Assembly (NCBI RefSeq): GCF_013368755.1
Contig: NC_049563.1
Coordinates: 930,001-994,000, forward strand
DNA length: 64,000 nt
DNA from: Talaromyces rugulosus
Taxonomy: Eukaryota; Ascomycota; Eurotiomycetes; Eurotiales; Trichocomaceae
Direction: 5' to 3'
In this document: positions 57,460 through 64,000 of the stretch, piece by piece
How the letters are laid out: every line of letters starts with the position of its first letter
Numbering within the stretch: position 1 is the first letter of the stretch
The notes under the pieces: generated by a model
What the model saw: the letters and a program-made list of their open reading frames with translations, nothing else
Database searches by the model: none
What the model was told of the DNA's origin: nothing
Program-made: the position numbers and the translations under genes

Positions 57460-58119
57460 CAGGCTCACACTCGGTACAACAACGATGACTCGGTCGATGC
57501 GTTGGCTGCATGAACTAAAATCGGTCTGCATGCACGATTATTCCCCAGGCTTATATCCCGTTGCATTGGTTGGTAGCTGATCTTAGTGTGTTTTTTTGGC
57601 TTTTTACACGTATACAACATTGATTTCAAACGGTAAGAGACATGGAGATCTGGCCTTGTCGTTGTTTGTTTTTAGGTAATTTTATTTACTTACTTGTTTG
57701 TTTGTTTGTTTATACTTGGTATTCTTATTTTCAAATATTGTCGGAATCTCTCTTCGGCCATTATATAGACTGCCCCTTGCACGATGCGGCGCTCAGATAT
57801 TGACACGTCAAATCCCAAGACAGGGATGCCCTCACATCGGTTGAAATAAAACTAGCTATCAAGCCCGCGTTGATTTTTATTATTAATGACTATCGGAATA
57901 ATAAACGGATATATGTAGACAGCGTTAAACTGCCTCGCCTACTTGCAACCGGAAGGTTTCTTCGCCGGCTTTTCATCGCCCCTTGCTTCGATAATTCATT
58001 AATACCTTCTTTTCCTTTGTTCTCACTTAAATAAATAATATTTTGATTTGTTTTCTTATCGGACCTTGTAATGTGCGCGTATTCGCCAGGGCCAAAAGTT
58101 GATCAATGCATCTTGTTTC

Positions 58120-58155
58120 TTGCCCTTGCCCTTACCCTTGCCCTTGGTCCTTGCC
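58120..58155. repeat. CCCTTG minisatellite
   Basis: About six imperfect copies of TGCCCT / CCCTTG occur in tandem, read directly from the sequence. Confidence 0.8.
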
Positions 58156-58852
58156 CTACTCGCCCAACCCTAACTTTTAAAACGGGCTGCCGCTTATCGA
58201 TAGCATTAGTTTGGAGACCAGTGTCTCGCTGGCAGATGCATATCTACCAAACACCAAACCACGACGTATGCAACAATGAAATACAATACAGACTGGTAGT
58301 CCCTTACACATGCAGTACAGCACGTGGCGGGCGGCCCCTCACCTGAACTCTCGAGCGACATTAGTACTATGTACTAGTATTATCCAACGTACATATGCGC
58401 TGTAAAAAAGTAACACACACCGCCCCCCTTTTTGAGAGCGCTACTGACGCATGGTTAATAATAACCCTACCAACATTTCTCCCGGGCGGAAAATATTCAT
58501 GGCCTCTTTTCTAGTACTCAGCCTCTGGGTGATAAGAATAGTACATGTAGCTGAATGATGAATTTGGCCGTTCGACTGTATTGGGTGTCACACAGCCATC
58601 GGACCGCTTTGGGTCATGATAATGGTACTAAATTTAAATTTATTTAAATTATTTCAAAAAAAAAAAAAAATTCTTCACTCGACATGCATCTGACGGTTAC
58701 CGGTCAGGCATGCAAGTCTCTATTGGGCAACAGAAATAGCGGTGATGAGATTGGTGTTTCACCGAGTCGTCGGACCATCTTGAATTCCTGTGGGTTGGGA
58801 TGACGATAAATATTTCAATCATGTCAACCCCTCTGACATTTACATAGTAACC

Positions 58853-58878
58853 AAAAAAAAAAAAAAAAAAAAAAAAAA
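58853..58878. repeat. 26-base poly-A tract
   Basis: An uninterrupted run of A lies in intergenic DNA. It could be a retroposed tail, but no adjacent gene copy is seen. Confidence 0.9.
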
Positions 58879-59399
58879 TTGCATATAATTAGGCATTCAT
58901 GCATCCACCATCTCAAAGTCTAACCATCAGGAGGGGTAGTTAGCTCTTAGGCTGCTCCGCTAGGGTTAGTCGGGCCTTCATGCGTGCTTCCATGCACTAG
59001 TTTTTACCAGTGCGATACATAGGATAGACTACACATGCCAATACAATAAGAGCAATTGTATATATAAAAGCTATACGTAACGAATATATGCGATGACAAA
59101 GGGTAATGGTCAAATCGCTTCTACCATGTGACAAATCAATGATTCAATGTTATCTATATCGGCATTGAATCATTACTGATTTTCTATTTCAGCCTCTAGT
59201 ACTTCATTCAATGTGAAAACAATTACTTATTAAACCACCAAGATCTGTCACAAATAGATATTACATTGTGATAATCTCTCGCTCGTCATATTAATTGATT
59301 CGATGACATCCATTGTTTCGGGAATTCATTCGTCTGTAGAATCCCCTAGACTTTGTTCTATTATATGTATGTAATGGCAAATAATATTTATCTCGTTCG

Positions 59400-61532
59400 T
59401 TAATATAGTACATAGGGTTTACCTTGGCAAGCATAGACCCTTCGATAGTACCAACGCCATAAATATTCGGTCGCCTTCGGGTTTCTCCCTTGCCTCTTTT
59501 TATCATTGATAACCTCCTCGAAAATGGGCCTCACTTTCTCAAAAGGTATATCCTGCGCATCAAAGCTTTGCAGCAGTTCTTTGACGGTAGAAGGTGCACC
59601 CCACCGAGTCGCGTTTAACAGTGTATAACCACAGGAGGAATCACGGTAGCTTAGCGGATTGGCCCCTTTCTTCAGAAGAAGCCTGAAAGCTTCTGGTTTG
59701 TCTGGACAGTAATGCAGTGGTCGATTTGCGTGAGGGTCGCACCATTCCAGGTCCGCGCCGTATTTTAGAAGGAGATCAACGGCTTGCTCGCCGATTCCAG
59801 GGGGATCAGTTACTTCTGCTGCCAGTGCCAGCAAACTTGTTCGTTTCCTGAGACAATTGGAATTAGGGTCAAAGCCTGCTTTTAGAAAGATCTCCATTAT
59901 GGTTGTTTCTGCCATGCGAACTGATTCTTCAAAGGCTTCTCGGTGGTAATAGTTGTTCGGAAGCTTGCCACCAATCTGCTGGAGGACAAGCTGAAATATT
60001 CCTGCTCCTCCGTTTACAGCATACACAAGAACGCTGTCGCCATTTTCGCCCTTGGGTACAAGGATATCTCTTTCAAGAAGTAATCGCACCATCTCTCCAG
60101 AGGTCTGTTCTTGCCGAAAAACTTTCTCCAACAATGTAAACTGCTGCTGAGGGAAGGGGTCTGCTCCTCTGTCGAGAAGTAACCTCACAATGTCTACGGA
60201 TCCTTTCTCGGCGGCAGCGAATATCGGAGGAATGTTGCCTCTTTGCAATCGCTTGTCTTTGGCCACGCCCCTGGGATCAGCCCCATAATCAAGTAGTAGC
60301 TTCGCAAGCCCGTAATAACCACGCCGGGCAGCTATTACTAAACAGGAGCTCAGGTGGTTTCTCCAGTCTTCAGCTTGAACGATTTGAGACCAGTCGATGT
60401 CCAGCAAGCGCTTCATCAATTCCTCATTTCCACCGTTTGCCGCACCAATCATAAGACAGACAATTGGACGCAGTCTTTTATTTTGAATTAATTTGTTCAC
60501 GTTGGCTTTATGCAGCAGAAATCCAGCGTCCAACGGACATTTGCCAGCTGCATAGCTAATCGCATACAGAATATCTCGCTGGTAAACATGGGAAAAATCA
60601 TCGTCGCAGGGCTCCGGAAAAACTTGGAACTCAGTTTCGAGACTGAAAAGAAACTTGACAATCGATATGTGGCCTTCATTCAAAGCATGCAGCAGCATCG
60701 CGCGGCAGCTATCGTTATAATCAAGGGCATCGGGTTCGAGCTTAGCCGCGTGGGTAAAGAGAAAGTTGACGAGTGAAATATCTCCGTTTTGCAGTGCCTC
60801 TAATAACACTTCTAGGTGTCTGGACAGGTAAGAATATGCAGGATCACTGAAATCCGGCTCGAAGCCTTTGTTGATGAATATGCGGAGAATTTCTAGGTCA
60901 GTACCTGCAGCGGCCTCCCACGCACATCCCATTCTGGGGCCGTCATAGTCATAGTCAGGAGTGAGAGGATTGCATCCATGGTCAAGCAACAGTCGAACAA
61001 GCGATACGTGCCGCTTCTTCACAGCGATACACAAGGGCTGTGTGATTTGTTCCTCGAGGGCAGACTCTCTGGCATACTCTAAATCTACGCCATGTTCAAT
61101 CAAAACTTTGACGACCGACTCATGGCCTCTCCGTGTTGCAATCATCAACGGGCTGTCCAGGGGATGCCGCAACATCCAGTGTGAAGAATCCGGGTGAACT
61201 TCATACTCCAGGAGTACTCGCACGATGTTTGCATACCCTTTTTCTGCGGCGATGCAAATCGAATGATCGACTCGAGAGGTTAAAGGTACAGGCACCGGGA
61301 TTCCAGCTTGGATAAATCGGCGTACACATGCCTCCTTTCCATTTTCTACCGCCCAGATGAAAAGATCGTCCCTGTAATATCGTCCCTGACGCAAGTTGTT
61401 GTAGAGTCTTTCATTGGCAATCAGGCTGAAACGACGGCTTGTCTGGGAAAGAGCATGGAGATCAATTTTATACTCAAAATATCCTGTTATTTGGTGCAGA
61501 ACCTCGGATGGGAAGTCGTTGAGACATGCCAT
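59400..61532 (-). CDS. F-box / ankyrin-repeat protein
   Basis: A single exon encodes 710 aa from the ATG at 61532. The N-terminal F-box (CLNDFPSEVLHQITGYFEYK, residues 2-45) is followed by many ankyrin-like repeats (YANIVRVLLEYE, GHESVVKVLIEHGVDLE, RHVSLVRLLLDHGCNP, GSVDIVRLLLDRGADPF, EQAVDLLLKYGADLEW). F-box proteins link substrates to an SCF ubiquitin ligase through Skp1, and the ankyrin region would bind the substrate. The frame continues upstream to 61676 across the MITE at 61597-61907, so I chose the Met at 61532, which begins the F-box. The MITE lies 65 bp upstream and probably contributes leader or promoter sequence. Confidence 0.88.
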   Translation of the reverse strand: MACLNDFPSEVLHQITGYFEYKIDLHALSQTSRRFSLIANERLYNNLRQGRYYRDDLFIWAVENGKEACVRRFIQAGIPVPVPLTSRVDHSICIAAEKGYANIVRVLLEYEVHPDSSHWMLRHPLDSPLMIATRRGHESVVKVLIEHGVDLEYARESALEEQITQPLCIAVKKRHVSLVRLLLDHGCNPLTPDYDYDGPRMGCAWEAAAGTDLEILRIFINKGFEPDFSDPAYSYLSRHLEVLLEALQNGDISLVNFLFTHAAKLEPDALDYNDSCRAMLLHALNEGHISIVKFLFSLETEFQVFPEPCDDDFSHVYQRDILYAISYAAGKCPLDAGFLLHKANVNKLIQNKRLRPIVCLMIGAANGGNEELMKRLLDIDWSQIVQAEDWRNHLSSCLVIAARRGYYGLAKLLLDYGADPRGVAKDKRLQRGNIPPIFAAAEKGSVDIVRLLLDRGADPFPQQQFTLLEKVFRQEQTSGEMVRLLLERDILVPKGENGDSVLVYAVNGGAGIFQLVLQQIGGKLPNNYYHREAFEESVRMAETTIMEIFLKAGFDPNSNCLRKRTSLLALAAEVTDPPGIGEQAVDLLLKYGADLEWCDPHANRPLHYCPDKPEAFRLLLKKGANPLSYRDSSCGYTLLNATRWGAPSTVKELLQSFDAQDIPFEKVRPIFEEVINDKKRQGRNPKATEYLWRWYYRRVYACQGKPYVLY

Positions 61533-61596
61533 GGCGGGGAACGAAGGTGTACAGTGTATGCAGTGCGGGTCCCGAGGCGTTCGCGCTTTTAATTTT

Positions 61597-61907
61597 GGGG
61601 ATTGCTGTCTAACCCGATCTGGTATTAGACCTGAAATCATATTTCCTAGTAAATTATTAGTGTTTTTGCTTCTCAATCTCTAACTTACACCTCACCCCTG
61701 CAGGGGTTAGAAAGGTCCGGTTTAGGTTAAGGTTAGGAGGATTAGGGTTAGGTAGTGTTGGGATTCTTTAGAGTGACTAAAATAATGTTATAAATTGATG
61801 ATTTCTTAAAGGTTGGAATTGAGGATCAAAACCACCAAGAATTTATTAGGAAATTTGATTTCAAGTCTACGACCAGATCGGGTTAAGGGGGGACTGCAAC
61901 AATCCCC
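61597..61907. mobile_element. hAT-like MITE with 8-bp target-site duplication
   Basis: Inverted repeats of about 60 bp bound the element. The left arm (61597-61655) starts GGGGATTG and contains AACCCGATCTGGT, GACCTGAAATCA and ATTTCCTAGTAAATT. The right arm (61841-61907) holds the inverse, AACCCGATCTGGT and GACTTGAAATCA, ending CAATCCCC. A perfect 8-bp direct repeat TTAATTTT flanks it (61589-61596 and 61908-61915), as expected for hAT-type insertion. The right arm has ~11 extra bases near GCAGTCCCCCC. The interior (61681-61755) is rich in GGTTAGG-like telomere-like motifs and non-coding. It sits 65 bp upstream of the F-box/ankyrin start codon. Confidence 0.8.
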
Positions 61908-62101
61908 TTAATTTTTTAGTGCGCATATCCTATTGAGATATTATTACCTGTTTAGTCAGGATAGAGTCATAGACATGCATTCATAGATCAGCTCGTCATG
62001 ACTGTTGATCAAATCCAAGGTTAGCTATTTAAGAACCCCAAATTCGCCCTCACTGAAATCAACGCAACCACAGTCATTTTCAAACGTTCCTTATAACCCA
62101 A

Positions 62102-62566
62102 TCAAGCCTCCACCTTTGTCAATGAGAGGTAAGAACAATATTCCCCCAGCGGTTCGTGTATCGACTGCCAAAAGAGCACTGTAGGCCAGTCTGAACCAGC
62201 ACTATGACACCCACGGAATCCATGACTAGCCGTTTCATTGCGAAACACAAGCGTTCCGTTTTTCGTAAAAGAGAAACCAGAAGTTGGACGGATGCCATTG
62301 TCTTCAGTAGAAAAGCCAAGGGCGCCGTTTGCCTGGCCAACAGTTGTTTGCCATCTGTGGACCGTCCCATTCACGTGTGTGTCGGCTTCAAGTATGCCGC
62401 CGTATATTTTTATGGTGGCTGCCTGGTCTTTGCTGGCGAGGATGGGAATACCATCGTTGTCCGGAATGGTGACGCCGAGAAATTGGCTGGTGTTTGTTGC
62501 AAGATAAGTTGCGCCGAGAACAGCGGTGGGGGCAATGCCCATGAGGGAAAAGATGGTAGTGCGCAT
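62102..62566 (-). CDS. Small secreted protein
   Basis: A single exon encodes 154 aa from the ATG at 62566. A hydrophobic start (MRTTIFSLMGIAPTAVLGATY) looks like a signal peptide. The mature part has beta-like repeats (FLGVTIPDND, ATIKIYGGIL, GALGFSTEDNG, FSFTKNGTLVFRN) and only two Cys (GFRGCHS, EYCSYLS), which could form one disulphide. The pattern recalls the fungal PhiA-type cell-wall proteins, but this is a weak resemblance. The frame is open upstream to 62689, without a better start. It probably acts at the cell surface or outside the cell. Confidence 0.65.
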   Translation of the reverse strand: MRTTIFSLMGIAPTAVLGATYLATNTSQFLGVTIPDNDGIPILASKDQAATIKIYGGILEADTHVNGTVHRWQTTVGQANGALGFSTEDNGIRPTSGFSFTKNGTLVFRNETASHGFRGCHSAGSDWPTVLFWQSIHEPLGEYCSYLSLTKVEA

Positions 62567-63253
62567 TATTATTGTTATTATTTTTGCTTCGTCAATGGTA
62601 TGTATCTCAAGGGGGGAGTCAAGAATGGTCAAAATCAGCCTCAAACAATTTTTTAAAAGAAAACAAAACTCAAGTCTCGGCTCGCGCAACTACTATTAAT
62701 TACTTTGCGTCGATTTTAAAATCCACAGCCCCTGACATCTGGTCCCTTGGACTCTTGGAGGGCCTGAGGATCTGCAAAGGTGCAACGCTAATTGTTGGTA
62801 ATACGGCCAATAAATTTACGGCTGTTGGCTACTAACCAAAATCGAGTAGTTTTTTTTTTTAGCTCAATGTTACATTCAACTTTACTGTTTTAATATTTAG
62901 TTCAGTCAAGATCGATCTATATTATTGACTCATCTCATACAGTACATCAACTCAATGTTGATATGTAGTAAATTATACAGGGAAATCTTTGGACATGTTT
63001 TATTAGTATCCTTAGAATTTGTAACTAATATTTTGATATCGAAGTCCCTACATCTTTAAAAAAGACCGAGTAAAGATAATCGGAAGTAATTTAATAGAAG
63101 ACAGATAAAATTCTAGAGTCTACATATGTTCGTAACCAGAGACTCTCTTCTGTTACGTCAACTATATTTCCTAATTAGGAAATTTCTCGCTAGGTGACAA
63201 GCAAAAAGAACAACATTGAAAATCCAATTTAAGAACCAAAAAAGAAAGAAAAA
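62567..63253. other. Intergenic region
   Basis: This is AT-rich sequence between the secreted protein's start and the 3' end of the last SDR gene. No coding signal is seen. Confidence 0.5.
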
Positions 63254-64000
63254 TTATATCGCCAGATCCGGCTTGTACTTCTTCAGCACATCCACCGCCT
63301 CCCCCCAAACCCTCTTCTGCATGGCCCTCCACTCCGTCTCCGTCAATCCGGGCGACCTGATATCAAACGCATCATTCACCCATATGCGTCCATTCGCCTG
63401 CTCCCCTTGCTGCAACCCGGTCACCAGCGTGCGACTACCGACATCAGCCGATCTCGCCATAATCGAATTCCAAACCTTCATAAACAACCTGATTGTCAAC
63501 GGGAAATCACGCCCGAGATCGGTCTTGCACTGTCCAGGGCAACAAGCCAGCAGCACGGGATCTTGGGGTTGTGCAAGTTCCCCTTCAGATCCGCCGAGTG
63601 ACTCCACAAGGCCCTCGAGAACGAACATGAGAAGGAGTTTTGCTTCACAGTAACTCTTCTCAACTGTCCACCGGTCGGGACTGTTGAAGAAGGCTAGCGT
63701 ACTGGCGGAGGGGTCCTGTATCAAAGGCGCGACATGCTCGCTCGTAACGTGGGTATGGCCCACCGATCCGACAAACTCGAGCACACTGCTGGGCGTGTTC
63801 TTCAAAAGTGGGAGCAGCTCGATGGCTAGCAAAGCGGCAGAGAGCACGTTCACCTTGAGCGCCATCTCCCAGCCGCCTTCGCTTGGTTTGTAGCTGGGCA
63901 TGGCTACTCCAGCGCTGAGCAGGACGCAGTCCAGTGTCTGGGTTGATTGCTTGACGGACTCGGCAAACTGCACGACGGAGTCGAACGAGGCGTATTCTAT
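63254..64000 (-). CDS. Short-chain dehydrogenase/reductase, partial at window edge
   Basis: The frame is open from the window edge to a stop at 63254, giving at least 248 residues; the N-terminal cofactor loop lies outside. Visible SDR features are the NAG-like strand LLSAGVAMPSY, the helix ALKVNVLSAALLAIELLP, the strand VLEFVGSVGH, then the active-site Y-x-x-x-K as SYCEAKLLL, followed by CPGQCKTDLGRDF. This plan fits fungal retinol-dehydrogenase-like SDRs using NADP. The true start is not in the window. Substrate unknown. Confidence 0.88.
   Translation of the reverse strand: MEYASFDSVVQFAESVKQSTQTLDCVLLSAGVAMPSYKPSEGGWEMALKVNVLSAALLAIELLPLLKNTPSSVLEFVGSVGHTHVTSEHVAPLIQDPSASTLAFFNSPDRWTVEKSYCEAKLLLMFVLEGLVESLGGSEGELAQPQDPVLLACCPGQCKTDLGRDFPLTIRLFMKVWNSIMARSADVGSRTLVTGLQQGEQANGRIWVNDAFDIRSPGLTETEWRAMQKRVWGEAVDVLKKYKPDLAI

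Larger units (their letters stand above)
53854..59399. other. Long gene-poor intergenic region with simple repeats
   Basis: About 5.5 kb lies upstream of the disordered-protein gene (-). It holds a GA tract (54372-54389), clustered GGTACGGT motifs near 54464-54475 and 54787-54810, a TG tract (57432-57459), TTTG repeats (57694-57712), CCCTTG repeats (58120-58155) and a 26-base A run (58853-58878). Open frames such as 56287-56601 show no motif, so no gene is supported. A long promoter or non-coding RNA cannot be excluded. Confidence 0.55.

Noticed and set aside
1..64000. CRISPR arrays, prophage or bacterial operons
   Set aside because: Spliceosomal introns, fungal protein families and spacing show nuclear fungal DNA; no repeat-spacer array was seen.

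Overview
This window is nuclear DNA from a filamentous ascomycete, most likely a member of the Eurotiales (Aspergillus/Penicillium/Talaromyces type). Genes are monocistronic on both strands. Introns are short (about 45-90 nt) with GT..AG ends and CTAAC/CTGAC branch sites. Some families are typically fungal: an S53 sedolisin, a NACHT_N-NACHT-ankyrin protein, a PTR2 transporter and a fungal-type O-methyltransferase. I built the exon models by hand, and each listed model keeps its reading frame across its splice sites.

Layout. 0.2-3.4 kb holds a RING/TRAF-type zinc-finger protein and a Tma46/ZC3H15-like CCCH protein (both +). 3.8-6.3 kb holds a D-amino-acid oxidase and an SDR-like protein lacking the catalytic Tyr (both -). 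6.9-12.1 kb is an accessory stretch: a short telomere-like TTAGGG tract, a 1090-aa NLR-like NACHT/ankyrin protein (-), a pogo-like MITE, and a Cys-rich gene broken by one base in a G run. 13.1-21.8 kb holds a secreted sedolisin (+), a conserved protein of unknown function (-) and a 1562-aa WD40-type protein (-). 21.8-27.2 kb is gene-poor and ends in a decayed F-box gene whose 5' part is tandemly duplicated, with a C-to-T pattern typical of RIP. 27.2-32.5 kb holds an AlkB-type dioxygenase (+) between two single-pass membrane glycoprotein genes (-). 33.7-37.6 kb holds an O-methyltransferase (+), a decayed STAND/NLR-type gene (+) and a small conserved protein (-). 39.2-50.7 kb is a metabolic and transport stretch: PTR2 peptide transporter (+), a 15-exon sugar-type MFS transporter (-), a DUF1275 membrane protein (+), an epoxide-hydrolase-like enzyme (+), a possible small gene (+) and a YncE-like beta-propeller (+). 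52.6-53.9 kb encodes a conserved disordered protein (-), followed by 5.5 kb without convincing genes. 59.4-64 kb holds an F-box/ankyrin protein (-) with a MITE just upstream, a small secreted protein (-) and an SDR cut by the window edge (-).

No operon-like co-transcription and no secondary-metabolite backbone gene (PKS, NRPS, terpene synthase) is visible. The unusual material is concentrated in the accessory parts: NLR-like, STAND-like and F-box/ankyrin genes, some of them decaying, lie close to small non-autonomous transposons, telomere-like tracts and an apparent RIP footprint. The two best transposon calls are a 311-bp hAT-like MITE with a perfect 8-bp target-site duplication (61589-61915) and a 191-bp pogo-like MITE flanked by TA (10825-11015).
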